Source: an uncultured Clostridia bacterium (lineage in GTDB: Bacteria > Bacillota > Clostridia > Peptostreptococcales > Anaerovoracaceae). Taken from it: a DNA stretch of 58,592 nucleotides. The notes beneath the pieces were generated by a model. It saw only the letters and a list, made by a program, of their open reading frames with translations, had not been told where the DNA came from and made no database searches. Every line of letters starts with the position of its first letter. The stretch's first letter is position 1. Positions 8,225 through 17,049 of this stretch are shown here, piece by piece. The stretch covers positions 1 through 58,592 of the forward strand of contig CAKQMV010000012.1 of the NCBI GenBank assembly GCA_934255135.1, written 5' to 3'. Made by a program: the position numbers and the translations under genes.

Positions 8225-8700
8225 CGTCTGCCAAAACGCCGACATTTGCAAGTTTCAGAGTAATCGTCTGCCAAAATGCCGACGTTTATGGTGGTTGTGA
8301 TTAAACGTCTGCCGAGGATGTGGCAGGTAGGAGCTGCCAGCGGCAGATGATTTAACGTAGTATCAGGAAGTGTATGCAAATTCGGGCAGAATTTGCAGAC
8401 GTTTGAATGTGTTTCTTCAGATTGTCTGCAATTTACAGGCGAAGCGGGATATGGAGGCGGCATACGAAATTGCTTTTTTGGCAGTATTGTCTGTATTTTG
8501 GCAGACGATTGAATTTGAAAAGGGGGAACGTCTGCACTTCGGCAGACGAGCATGAGATAGGAGCAAATTGTCTGCCGGGGTGGAGGTGCGGAGCGGCACG
8601 GGAGGGTGGCGGCTAGCGTTGTGAAATGTGTGAAGGCAGACGAACGTGAGGAGGGAGTGGATTGTCTGCCGGTGGGGGGATGCATGGTGATGCTGATGGA
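8225..8700 (+). repeat. palindrome array B (GTCTGC family)
   Basis: This near-copy of array A has the same orientation and module order. Hairpins lie at 8225-8244, 8265-8284, 8306-8349, 8371-8401, 8423-8466, 8488-8507 and 8529-8548 (20-20-44-31-44-20-20), then a 74-base hairpin at 8569-8642 and a degenerate one from 8663. All spacers are 21 bases except the first (20). From 8265 onward the identity with array A is very high, including several spacers, so A and B come from a recent duplication. Array B lies directly upstream of the sbcDC promoter. Confidence 0.9.
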
Positions 8701-8740
8701 GGCGCGGAGTGGCGCAAATAGGTGCCAGCAGCTGACAAGC

Positions 8741-8770
8741 GTGACAGAGTGCGAGACCAGGTGGTATACT
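8741..8770 (+). promoter_or_regulatory. predicted promoter of sbcDC
   Basis: GTGACA (8741-8746) and TATACT (8765-8770) are 18 bases apart, between the end of array B and the first downstream gene. The -35 match is modest. Confidence 0.35.
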
Positions 8771-8821
8771 GATGATCAGTAATGAAATTGGGAGTGAGCT
8801 GTTGCGGGTGAGGAGAAGGTA

Positions 8822-8932
8822 ATGGGAAATAATGTTAATGATCCTGATAAGTGGGCAGGTTGCACGAATGATTTGTGTCTCAATGATTATAGGGAAAGAT
8901 ACGAGAGGCGTGTGCTAGAGGAGAAAGAATAA
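8822..8932 (+). CDS. 36-residue small protein upstream of sbcD
   Basis: ATG 8822 follows the purine-rich site GAGGAGAAGG and opens a short frame (MGNNVNDPDKWAGCTNDLC...). It ends at 8932, only three bases before the sbcD start. The product is hydrophilic, with two Cys and a charged C-terminal helix (RERYERRVLEEKE). I do not recognise it. The good ribosome site and tight spacing suggest translation, perhaps coupled to sbcD. Confidence 0.4.
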   Translation: MGNNVNDPDKWAGCTNDLCLNDYRERYERRVLEEKE

Positions 8933-8935
8933 TAT

Positions 8936-10072
8936 ATGAGAATAATGCATTTGTCGGATCTTCATCTGGGAAAGCGTGTGAATGAGTTTTCTATGATTGA
9001 GAATCAGGAATATATTCTGACGAAGATAATCAATATTATTGATGAAGAGAAGCCCCAGGTTGTGATTATAGCTGGGGATGTTTATGATAAGTCAGTTCCA
9101 TCTGCAGAGGCAGTGGAACTGTTCGACGACTTTCTGGTAAGGCTTTCATCTCGGGGGCTGAAGGTTTTCGTTATAAGCGGGAATCACGATTCGGCCGAAA
9201 GAATCGCTTTTGGCGGCAGGCTTATGGACAAAAGCGGCATCTACATGTCGCCTGTTTTTGATGGGAAGGTCAATCCCGTGACGCTAGAGGATGAGCTTGG
9301 GGAAGTGAATTTCTATATGCTTCCTTTTGTGAAGCCTTCTAATGTGCGAAGATTCTATCCTGATGATGAGATTGAATCATACACAGACGCGGTGAGGGTG
9401 TCGATTGACAATATGAGTATTGATCGAAGCAAGCGAAACATTCTGATTACGCATCAGCTTGTGACCGGGGCGGTGCGTTCTGAGTCTGAGGATATTTCTG
9501 TCGGTGGAACGGATAATGTTGATGCGAGTGTGTTTAAAGATTTCGACTATGTTGCGCTCGGACACATTCACAGGGCGCAGAAGTGCGGCAGCGAGTTTAT
9601 AAGATATTGCGGAACTCCGCTTAAGTATTCGTTCTCGGAGGCAAATGACAATAAGACGGTGACACTTGTGGATGTAAAGGCGAAGGGCGATGTTGAGTTG
9701 TCTTTTTGCCCGCTTGCACCAAGACGCGATCTTGCAGAAATCAAGGGCACATATAATGAACTTACGCTTAAGAGCTTCTACGAAGGAACCTCTTATATAG
9801 AAGACTACATGCACATCACGCTGACAGACGAGGAAGATATTCCGGATGTACTGACCAAGCTTCGCGTAATCTATAAGAACATAATGAAGCTTGACTACGA
9901 TAACAAGAGGACTCGAAGCGCAACTGATGTTGGCGGTGCAGAAGATGTCAAGGGAAGAACACCACTCGAGCATTTTGGGGATTTCTATGAAATGCAGAAT
10001 GGCCAGTGCATGAGCGATGAGCAGGTATCCTTTATGGAAGCTATTATTGAAGAAATCTGGGAGGGACGCTAA
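8936..10072 (+). CDS. sbcD: SbcD, nuclease subunit of the SbcCD hairpin nuclease
   Basis: The 378-residue protein carries the calcineurin-like metallophosphoesterase motifs in order: DLHLGK near the N-terminus, GDVYD, GNHDS, THQLV and GHIHR. These bind two metal ions. With SbcC (the Rad50 homologue), SbcD forms the bacterial Mre11-Rad50 complex, which cleaves DNA hairpins and processes blocked ends in an ATP-dependent way. Its stop overlaps the sbcC start by one base, so the two are translationally coupled. Its position between arrays B and C/D is notable because palindromic DNA is the classic SbcCD substrate. Confidence 0.95.
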   Translation: MRIMHLSDLHLGKRVNEFSMIENQEYILTKIINIIDEEKPQVVIIAGDVYDKSVPSAEAVELFDDFLVRLSSRGLKVFVISGNHDSAERIAFGGRLMDKSGIYMSPVFDGKVNPVTLEDELGEVNFYMLPFVKPSNVRRFYPDDEIESYTDAVRVSIDNMSIDRSKRNILITHQLVTGAVRSESEDISVGGTDNVDASVFKDFDYVALGHIHRAQKCGSEFIRYCGTPLKYSFSEANDNKTVTLVDVKAKGDVELSFCPLAPRRDLAEIKGTYNELTLKSFYEGTSYIEDYMHITLTDEEDIPDVLTKLRVIYKNIMKLDYDNKRTRSATDVGGAEDVKGRTPLEHFGDFYEMQNGQCMSDEQVSFMEAIIEEIWEGR

Positions 10073-12837
10073 TGAGACCTGTATATTTAAAAATATCAGC
10101 TTTTGGTCCTTATGCTGGCGTCACCGAATTCGATTTTGAGAAGCTTGGAACGGGCGGTCTTTACCTTATCACCGGAGATACGGGAGCAGGCAAGACCACT
10201 ATTTTTGACGCAATAACTTATGCACTGTATGGCGACCCGAGTGGAAACAACCGAGAGGTTTCAATGCTCAGGTCCAAGTACGCCGACGAGTCGACGCCAA
10301 CCGAGGTCGAGCTTAAGTTCAGATATTATGGCAAAGAGTATACTGTGAAGCGAAATCCGGAGTACGAGAGGGCAAGCAAGCGCGGTTCCGGCACGACAAA
10401 GCAAATCGCGAATGCAGAGTTCATCTATCCCGATGGCAAGGTTATTACGAAGATCAAGGATGTAGACAATGCAGTAAAATCCGTAATCGGCATAGATAGA
10501 AATCAGTTCTGCCAGATTGCAATGATTGCTCAGGGCGATTTTCTTAAGCTTCTTCTGGCTCCTACTAAGGAGAGAATGCAGATTTTCAGGCATATTTTCA
10601 AGACGGAGCTTTATTCGACGCTGCAGGACAGGCTCAGAAGAGAGTCCGGTTCACTCGCAGATGAGTGCGAGACCATAAAGAGAAGCATCGCTCAATATAT
10701 AGGTGGCATCGTGTGTGATATAGATTCTGTCACTTCGCTCGAAGTCGAGAAGGCCAAAAGGGGTGATCTTACAACAGAAGATACCGTGGCGCTGATCGAG
10801 GGTCTGATTTCAGATGATGAAGATAAGGAAGCATCGCTTAGTGAGAATAAGGCGACATATCAGAAAGAGCTCGATGAAATCAAGGCACTTATCACCAAGG
10901 CCAGGGATATCGAGGCTGCAAAGGCAGACCTTGCTCGGAATGAAGAAGCTTCTGCTAAGCTGTTAGAGAACAAGGTGCTGTTTAGTGATGCCTACGAGAA
11001 GGCCAGAGCTGAAGAGACGAAGATTGATTATTACAGCGAAGAGGCTGCGAAGATAAAGGCGACTCTTTCTGAATATGACGAGCTTGACTTAAAGCAGAGC
11101 GAGCTTAATAAGAATCAATCGTTTATAGAAACTGCAACGAAGAAGGCAGCGGCCTTGGATGAGCGCATTGCGACTCTTGAAGAGGAAATAAAGGCACTGA
11201 TTGATGAAGAGAAGAAGCTTCAGAAGGCTGGAGAGGATAAACTAAGACTTGAAGCACAGAGGAAGGATCTTACTCTTGAGTCTGGTAAGCTCGATGCGCT
11301 TAGAACAAGCATCGGTTCTCTTGAAACAGCGAGAGAGAAATATCAGAAAGCAATTCGAGTATACGATGAGAAGGCGAGCATCGCAGCAGATGCTGATGCA
11401 GTATTTAAGGTAAGTAACAAAGCATATCTTGATGCGCAGGCAGGTATTCTTGCAGACACTTTGGCAAGCGGCGAGCCTTGTCCTGTATGCGGCTCAACTG
11501 AGCATCCATCGATTGCGGTAAAGCCAGAGAATGCACCTACGAAAATGGAACTTGATATTCTGCAGGAAAAGTCGACTAAGGCTAACAATGAATCAAATAC
11601 CGCAAGAGAAAGCGCGGGTAGTCTTAAGGGTGCTCTTGACGAAAAGGAAAAGAGTGCCACAGAAGGCATTAAGGAACTTCTTGGGGACGTAAGTCTTGAG
11701 GATGCATCAGATTCGATAGAAGATAAAATCGCTGCAATCAAATCTGGCGTTAAGGATATCGATTCTAAGATTTCTGAAGAGAATAAGAAAATCGCAAGGA
11801 AATCAGAAATTAACGACCTGCTGCCACGGAAGACGGAAGAGTATGAAAACAAACAGAATGAGATTTTGGACATCCGTAACGAGATAACCAGAAAGTCCGC
11901 TGAGAGCAAGACCTTCGAAGAGAGAATAGCTGAACTCAAGGCGAAGCTTGCCTTCGAATCCAAAGCCAGAGCAGAGGAGGAGATTGCTGCTCTTACAAGA
12001 GCGGCTGATCAGATCAGATCTTCCATAGAGTCTGCGCAGAAGAAGCTCGGTGAATGCAATGAAGGAATCGTCTCCCTCAAATCTGCAAGGGAAGAGATTC
12101 TAAAACGCCTGGATGGTGGTGCAGAAATCGACCTCGAGAAGGAAGCTGCACGACAAGCTGTTCTAGAAGAGAAGCTCGATGCAATCGATAAGGAAGAAAA
12201 GACTGTTCACAGCAGGATTTCTGCAAACATAACCTGCCTTGAGAATATCAAGGCAAAAGCGGGAAGTCTGATTGAAAGTGAACGCAAATACGCGTGGGTC
12301 AAGGCACTTTCCAACACTGCAAACGGTAATATCTCCGGCAAAGAGAAGATTATGCTGGAGACATATATTCAGATGAATTATTTTGACCGAATCGTTTCGC
12401 GTGCTAATTCAAGACTTATGATTATGACGGACGGCCAGTATGATCTGGTTCGCCGCAAAGAGGCCCTGACCAAACAGAGTCAGAGCGGTCTGGACCTTGA
12501 TGTAATTGATCATTACAACGGCAGCCAGCGTAGCGTAAAGTCACTTTCCGGCGGTGAGTCATTTAAGGCTTCACTTGCCCTTGCCCTCGGACTTGCTGAT
12601 GAGATTCAGTCATCGGCTGGCGGAATCAAGCTTGACACCATGTTCATAGATGAAGGCTTCGGCTCACTAGACGAGGAATCTCTGTCACAGGCAATGAAGG
12701 CGCTGACATCGCTTGCTGACAACAACCGCCTCGTCGGCATCATCTCCCACGTAGGAGAACTGAAGCAGAAGATCGATAAGCAGATTGTTGTTACTAAGGA
12801 TAAATCCGGCGGAAGCAAGGCGGAGATTGTCGTGTAG
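10072..12837 (+). CDS. sbcC: SbcC, Rad50-like ATPase subunit of the SbcCD nuclease
   Basis: The 921-residue protein has an N-terminal Walker A (ITGDTGAGKTTIFDA), long coiled coils, and a zinc-hook CPVCGS in the middle (about residue 471). The C-terminal ATPase half has the signature LSGGESFKASLALALGLADE and the Walker B segment MFIDEGFGSLDEE. This is the complete Rad50-type layout, in which the two ATPase halves come together and the hook joins two molecules. It is slightly shorter than E. coli SbcC (about 1050), mostly in the coiled coils. The stop is followed by a weak terminator and then palindrome arrays. Confidence 0.96.
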   Translation: MRPVYLKISAFGPYAGVTEFDFEKLGTGGLYLITGDTGAGKTTIFDAITYALYGDPSGNNREVSMLRSKYADESTPTEVELKFRYYGKEYTVKRNPEYERASKRGSGTTKQIANAEFIYPDGKVITKIKDVDNAVKSVIGIDRNQFCQIAMIAQGDFLKLLLAPTKERMQIFRHIFKTELYSTLQDRLRRESGSLADECETIKRSIAQYIGGIVCDIDSVTSLEVEKAKRGDLTTEDTVALIEGLISDDEDKEASLSENKATYQKELDEIKALITKARDIEAAKADLARNEEASAKLLENKVLFSDAYEKARAEETKIDYYSEEAAKIKATLSEYDELDLKQSELNKNQSFIETATKKAAALDERIATLEEEIKALIDEEKKLQKAGEDKLRLEAQRKDLTLESGKLDALRTSIGSLETAREKYQKAIRVYDEKASIAADADAVFKVSNKAYLDAQAGILADTLASGEPCPVCGSTEHPSIAVKPENAPTKMELDILQEKSTKANNESNTARESAGSLKGALDEKEKSATEGIKELLGDVSLEDASDSIEDKIAAIKSGVKDIDSKISEENKKIARKSEINDLLPRKTEEYENKQNEILDIRNEITRKSAESKTFEERIAELKAKLAFESKARAEEEIAALTRAADQIRSSIESAQKKLGECNEGIVSLKSAREEILKRLDGGAEIDLEKEAARQAVLEEKLDAIDKEEKTVHSRISANITCLENIKAKAGSLIESERKYAWVKALSNTANGNISGKEKIMLETYIQMNYFDRIVSRANSRLMIMTDGQYDLVRRKEALTKQSQSGLDLDVIDHYNGSQRSVKSLSGGESFKASLALALGLADEIQSSAGGIKLDTMFIDEGFGSLDEESLSQAMKALTSLADNNRLVGIISHVGELKQKIDKQIVVTKDKSGGSKAEIVV

Positions 12838-12915
12838 ATATACTAGATACTAGAGGAGAGCTCCCTAATCCACTCTCATTGACTATACACTGAGGGTGAC
12901 CATCACATACAGAAG

Positions 12916-12946
12916 CGACCATCACATAGCGTGGTGGCCGTTTTTA
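12916..12946 (+). terminator. rho-independent terminator of sbcDC
   Basis: CGACCATCAC pairs imperfectly with GTGGTGGCCG around ATAGC, and TTTTT follows. It is placed 80 bases after sbcC. Confidence 0.6.
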
Positions 12947-12961
12947 TTTGCAATGAATTGG

Positions 12962-13600
12962 TAGATTGCACTATGCATCTTAATATCACTTGTCAGCATA
13001 TATTAGTGCAGTCCTGCAGCTTTCCGAAGGCCTATGCCGGTAGATGATTCAACGTTTCAGCGTATTCGTCTGCCGTTATAGCCTTTGCATCACTAGTCAG
13101 CACATATTAACGCAGTGCTACACTTCCCTGCATACCGATGCCGGCAGACAATCTGCTTCCTCCCTACATTCGTCTGCCAAAATGCAGATGTTCTGGTATT
13201 TCAAATGTAAACGTCTGCCGAAATACAGACGATACTACCAAAATATTAATTCCGTCTGCCGTCATCGCATCCCGCTTCGGTTACAATTTGCAGATGATTT
13301 GAAGAAGTTTGTTCAAACGTATGCAAATTCTGCTCGAATTTGCAGATGATTCCGGTTATTTAAATGAAGCATCTGCCACTGGCAGCGCCAATTACCAAAA
13401 TGTGCGGCAGACAATCTGACAGAAATCACCCAAACGTCGGCATTTCAGCAGACGTCCACTTCAGAAACAGCCGAATGTCTGCACTTCAGCAGACGCCAAT
13501 AGAATTATGTGCAATTATCTGCCGAGGCTAGATTATGATTATCAGGCAAGGGCAGACGCTTACAGCACAAACGCTCATCGTCTGCGGCAGCCAGATTACT
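12962..13600 (-). repeat. palindrome array C (GTCTGC family), inverted orientation
   Basis: This array reads as the reverse complement of arrays A and B. Hairpins lie at 13171-13190, 13212-13231, 13253-13296, 13318-13348, 13370-13413, 13435-13454 and 13476-13495. Every spacer in this core is exactly 21 bases. On the left, after 20-base gaps, are an 84-base hairpin (13067-13150) and a degenerate one ending at 13046. On the right is a looser pair starting near 13517. One 20-mer is CGTCTGCCGAAATACAGACG. The 120 bases between C and D hold two related TGACTTTTCYATAA stretches and nothing coding. Confidence 0.9.
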
Positions 13601-13719
13601 ACTATCAATAAATGACTTTTCTATAAGAAAACAACATCAAAATACTGACTTTTCCATAAAATTTCAGCACTGCTCGCCCTCGCGTCCACCGTGCCGACAA
13701 ACCACTCAATTTTCATATT

Positions 13720-14190
13720 CATCTGCCTCCATAGCCTTCGCATCACTTGTCAGCACATATTCGCGCAGCCTTACACCTATTCACATCTTAAAGCGTGCAG
13801 ATGATTAAGCGTTTCAGCGCGTTCGTTTGCCAAAATGCAGATGTTCTAGCATTCCGTATATAAACGTCTGCCGAAATACAGACGATACTGCCAAAATATA
13901 AATTCCGTCTGCCGTCATGACACCCCGCTTCGGTTACAATTTGCAGATGATTTGAAGAAGTTTGTTCAAACGTATGCAAATTCTGCTCGAATTTGCTGAT
14001 GATTCCAGTTATTTAAATAAAGCATCTGCCACTGGCATCACCCATCACAGAAATGCTAGGCAGATGAATTGACAGAGACTTTACTGACGTCGGCATTTCG
14101 GCAGACGTTCGTTTCAGATATCCTCAAATGTCTGCACTTCGGCAGACGCCAATAAAATTATGTGCATTCGTCTGCCGCCGTTAGATTAAA
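13720..14190 (-). repeat. palindrome array D (GTCTGC family), inverted orientation
   Basis: This is a near-copy of array C. An 84-base hairpin at 13720-13803 is followed after 20 bases by hairpins at 13824-13843, 13865-13884, 13906-13949, 13971-14001, 14023-14066, 14088-14107 and 14129-14148. All six core spacers are 21 bases. The last arm (CGTCTGCC at 14169) has no partner, so the array is truncated at the promoter region of the next gene. The first hairpin, CGTTTGCCAAAATGCAGATG, pairs through two G-T wobbles. Confidence 0.9.
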
Positions 14191-14248
14191 CAAAACTTAA
14201 TCGGATCTCGACTAGAACGTGACTATAGCTAAATTGGAGGACATTAAT

Positions 14249-14707
14249 ATGAAGAAGGTTACAGTAAGTGTCGCAGAAGATATAAAACGTAAATTTGTTA
14301 AGACTGGAAGCCTATGCATTCTAGCTGGCTGCATCGGTATTGTAACTGGATTAATACAAGCAGAAGGTACGCTGGGACTTGCGATAAGCGTAGCTGAACT
14401 GATTGCAGTTTCAGGAATTCTATTCTATTGTGTTTCTAACTACAGAATACAATCTGACTGTTATGATGAAATGGCTAAGCAACATATTTGTGAGGCAAAG
14501 GCTTATGCCACTGATTGCGGACTTTCAATTCTATTTATAATGGGCGTTATCATTTTGGGAATTACTCATGTTGCAAATATATTAGGGTTCGCACCAGTTG
14601 ATGGAAGAAAGCTGATAGTTATTCTAGGTTTAAATCTGTATATGATATATTTCGGAATTATGATTTATATCATAGTAACCAGATTCGCTGCACTGGAGGC
14701 TGAGTAA
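14249..14707 (+). CDS. uncharacterised four-helix membrane protein
   Basis: GGAGG near 14236 selects ATG 14249 (152 residues). The sequence has four hydrophobic segments: GSLCILAGCIGIVTGLI, LGLAISVAELIAVSGILFY, LSILFIMGVIILGITHV and VILGLNLYMIYFGIMIYII. Proteins of this size, directly followed by a small XRE regulator, are common in Firmicutes. They are usually of unknown function; some are membrane partners of the regulator. The stop abuts the next ATG without a gap, so the two are co-translated. It starts about 60 bases after array D. Confidence 0.6.
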   Translation: MKKVTVSVAEDIKRKFVKTGSLCILAGCIGIVTGLIQAEGTLGLAISVAELIAVSGILFYCVSNYRIQSDCYDEMAKQHICEAKAYATDCGLSILFIMGVIILGITHVANILGFAPVDGRKLIVILGLNLYMIYFGIMIYIIVTRFAALEAE

Positions 14708-14917
14708 ATGACAGTACTTAAGACAAGAATGCATGAATACCGAAAAGATATGAACATCCAGCAAGCAGAGCTCGCAGAGATGGTCGGCGTGAGAAGAGAG
14801 ACAATCGGCAAGCTCGAGAACGGCAAATACAATCCCTCGCTCAAGCTGGCAATGGACATCGCTACGGTCTTCGGCAAGAGCGTAGAAGAAGTGTTCTACT
14901 TTGTAGATGATAATTAA
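14708..14917 (+). CDS. XRE-family helix-turn-helix transcriptional regulator
   Basis: The 69-residue protein is almost entirely one HTH_3 domain (MHEYRKDMNIQQAELAEMVG, RRETIGKLENGKYNPSLKLA), with the C-terminus AMDIATVFGKSVEEVFYF. It is a compact DNA-binding repressor of the kind that autoregulates its operon. It forms an operon with the preceding membrane protein, and candidate targets include its own upstream region next to array D. Confidence 0.9.
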   Translation: MTVLKTRMHEYRKDMNIQQAELAEMVGVRRETIGKLENGKYNPSLKLAMDIATVFGKSVEEVFYFVDDN

Positions 14918-14972
14918 ATAGTCGCAGTCCTGATTGAGCTGGTCAAGATATCGAAATAAGGAGGACCAAGTC

Positions 14973-15194
14973 ATGTTTAATGTAACCGACCCGGGCTTTA
15001 TCGCCTACATGGAATCCGAAGGCGTAGGGGATACAAGCGAAGCACTGATCTCTCGCGTTGCCCAGATATTAAATGACGGCCAAAATGATGTCATCGATGC
15101 CGCAGAATTCCGCTCCGCCTGCCTCACCGCCGGCGTCGATCCAGACTCATTCACCCAAGCCGATCTGGATGCACTGCAGAGGATGCTGATATAG
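14973..15194 (+). CDS. 73-residue uncharacterised acidic protein with EF-hand-like loop
   Basis: AAGGAGG at about 14958-14964 selects ATG 14973 (MFNVTDPGFIAYMESEGVGD). The product is acidic and helical. The segment NDGQNDVIDAAEF has the Ile-8 and Glu-12 spacing of an EF-hand loop, but the first, third and fifth positions are Asn, Gly and Asn, so calcium binding is doubtful. A terminator overlaps its stop. I do not recognise a family. Confidence 0.55.
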   Translation: MFNVTDPGFIAYMESEGVGDTSEALISRVAQILNDGQNDVIDAAEFRSACLTAGVDPDSFTQADLDALQRMLI

Positions 15195-15215
15195 AGGTCG
15201 TGAAGACCTCTTTCG
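15193..15215 (+). terminator. rho-independent terminator
   Basis: AGAGGTC and GACCTCT pair around a GTGAA loop, followed by TTTCGTT. It overlaps the stop codon of the small acidic protein gene. Confidence 0.7.
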
Positions 15216-15302
15216 TTGTATATTCACAAAGGTGATAAATTACTGTAAACTGTAAGTGCAAAGGCAGCTTAATATAATTGTGAGAAAACCGGGAGGTGTG
15301 CG

Positions 15303-15683
15303 ATGATAATGTATGATACTTTTGACATCGTGTTTATGGGCATGGGCGTCATAATGCTCTGTATGTTCGTGTACACAATAGTTCGCTGCATCAATCGCTG
15401 GAACGACAATAATCATTCGCCGAAGCTTACCGTGGACGCGAGGGTTGTGACCAAAAGAATGCATCTTACGCACCACAATCACGCAAATGGCGGAGATGCG
15501 ACTGGCATGATGGGAATGCACACCGATGTGCATACGACGTATTACGTGACTTTTGAGGTGGAAAGCGGGGACAGAATCGAGTTCGCGGTTTCCGGTCATG
15601 AGTACGGAATGCTCGAGGATGACGATGAAGGCAGACTGACATTCCAGGGCACAAGGTTCCTGGGATTTGAGAGAAATAAATAA
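15303..15683 (+). CDS. DUF2500-family membrane-anchored protein
   Basis: The 126-residue protein has an N-terminal transmembrane helix (FDIVFMGMGVIMLCMFVYTI) and then an extracytoplasmic beta-rich domain (LTVDARVVTKRMHL, TTYYVTFEVESGDRIEFAVS, GRLTFQGTRFLGFER). This is the DUF2500 pattern. The His/Met-rich loop HLTHHNHANGGDATGMMGMH is typical of the family and could bind metal, but that is not established. GGGAGG lies six bases before ATG 15303. Terminators on both sides make it a single-gene unit. Confidence 0.8.
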   Translation: MIMYDTFDIVFMGMGVIMLCMFVYTIVRCINRWNDNNHSPKLTVDARVVTKRMHLTHHNHANGGDATGMMGMHTDVHTTYYVTFEVESGDRIEFAVSGHEYGMLEDDDEGRLTFQGTRFLGFERNK

Positions 15684-15688
15684 TGCAC

Positions 15689-15725
15689 AACCCGGAGTTT
15701 TCAGAAGAAGCTTCGGGTTCATTTA
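15689..15725 (+). terminator. probable rho-independent terminator
   Basis: AACCCG and CGGGTT, with inner GGAG/CTTC pairing, form an imperfect hairpin 6 bases after the DUF2500 stop. The T run is weak. Confidence 0.5.
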
Positions 15726-15851
15726 TAACATAACAGTTGACGCGAATCTGCGGGATGTTGCGGCTCGAGAGACGAAGCTTTTGGCCGCGGGATGCGCGAT
15801 GCAATGTCAAGGACAAGGCGTATTGATTTTTGCAATAGAGGGATTGGACTG

Positions 15852-15886
15852 AGTCAATTGACTTGGTCTAATAGTGAGCGTACTAT
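15852..15886 (+). promoter_or_regulatory. promoter with overlapping palindromic operator, ABC transporter operon
   Basis: TTGACT (15858-15863) and TACTAT (15881-15886) are separated by 17 bases. The perfect 12-base palindrome AGTCAATTGACT (15852-15863) overlaps the -35 box and is a good operator candidate. The start codon is 43 bases further on. Confidence 0.55.
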
Positions 15887-15928
15887 GGACATATTGGTAA
15901 TTCCAAATTATTTAACTGGAGGAAGAAT

Positions 15929-17044
15929 ATGTTTAACAAGAACATGAGAAGAAAGACAAGCTTACTGCTTGTGCTTGTGATGGCTTGCATGGCTTTCGTG
16001 ACTGCGTGCGGAAATGGTGGTGAGAGCGGTGAGAAGGCTGAGAAGATCGAGCTTTCAGACAAGACTGAGACTGTTTCAGTTGCTAGACCTGGTCTTGATA
16101 TCAAGATTGCGAACATCATCGTTGCGTCAGAGCTTGGTTATTATGACGAGGAAAAGGTTAACCTTAAGTTTGAGCAGGTGGCTGACCTTGCAACAGGACT
16201 GACTGCAGTCAGCAAGGGCGACATCGATGTGCTTCCTTTTGGATGCATCCCTTCATGCTCATTTATTTCACAGGGTACTGATGTAGTTATCTTCGGAGGA
16301 ACTATTTCTGAGGGTAGCGAGTGCATCACTCTTAAGAAGAACGCAAACAAGTTCAAGAAGGCTGAGGACTTCAAGGGAACTAAGATCGGATGCTTCAGAA
16401 TGGAAACTGGCCACATGGTTATGAAGGGCTGGCTCCGCGAGCAGGGTCTGGATGTAGATAAGGACGTTGAGTGGGTATACCTCGACTCAGCTGCTTCAGA
16501 GGTTGAGGCTGTTAGAAAGGGCGAGGTTGATATGTGCTTCGTTAACAGCGGATTCGGATATGTTGCTAAGCAGGCTGGCGATGTTGATGTTGCATTCCAG
16601 GTTGGTGAGTATGTTAAGAATTTCCCTTGCTGCCGTATGACAACAAGCCGTAAGGACGTTGACGAGAAGGCATCTGCACTTGTTAAGTTCATGATTGCAA
16701 ACCTGAGAGCTTACGAGGTAATCCAGAACGATAAGGACACTGCAATCAAGTGCCTCGCTGATTACTGCGGACAGCCTAAGGAGTACGTAGAGAACGTAAT
16801 CTACGGAACAGATTCATATGATGCTGCAATGATCATCGATCCAGATCCTTGCACTAAGTCAGTTGCTGATTTCTACGAGACAATGAAGCTTAACGGCGAC
16901 ATCGATAAGGATACTCAGTACGACATTAAGGACTACATGGATACAACAATCTATGAGAATGCACTGCAGGTTCTTATGGATAGAGAGCCCGATAACGAGC
17001 TCTGGTCAAACCTCTACAAGTCATTTGAGGATAAGAATAAGTAA
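15929..17044 (+). CDS. ABC transporter substrate-binding lipoprotein (NitT/TauT type)
   Basis: The 371-residue protein has a lipoprotein signal (MRRKTSLLLVLVMACMAFVT with lipobox VTAC) and then an NMT1/SsuA-like solute-binding fold. Visible features are the IANIIVASELGYYDEEKVNL opening, GDIDVLPFGCIPS and FKGTKIGCFRMETGHM. Such proteins bring sulfonates, nitrate, thiamine precursors or other small organic ligands to the permease. The ligand cannot be assigned here. GGAGG precedes the ATG. Its stop is five bases before the ATPase gene. Confidence 0.9.
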   Translation: MFNKNMRRKTSLLLVLVMACMAFVTACGNGGESGEKAEKIELSDKTETVSVARPGLDIKIANIIVASELGYYDEEKVNLKFEQVADLATGLTAVSKGDIDVLPFGCIPSCSFISQGTDVVIFGGTISEGSECITLKKNANKFKKAEDFKGTKIGCFRMETGHMVMKGWLREQGLDVDKDVEWVYLDSAASEVEAVRKGEVDMCFVNSGFGYVAKQAGDVDVAFQVGEYVKNFPCCRMTTSRKDVDEKASALVKFMIANLRAYEVIQNDKDTAIKCLADYCGQPKEYVENVIYGTDSYDAAMIIDPDPCTKSVADFYETMKLNGDIDKDTQYDIKDYMDTTIYENALQVLMDREPDNELWSNLYKSFEDKNK

Positions 17045-17049
17045 AGAAG

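Noticed and set aside
11343..11963. 206-codon minus-strand frame inside sbcC
   Set aside because: It is a shadow of the coiled-coil coding sequence (Ser/Leu-rich antisense of Glu/Lys codons).
13044..13349. 101-codon plus-strand frame in array C
   Set aside because: It runs through six hairpins and has no ribosome site; the equivalent frame is broken in array D.
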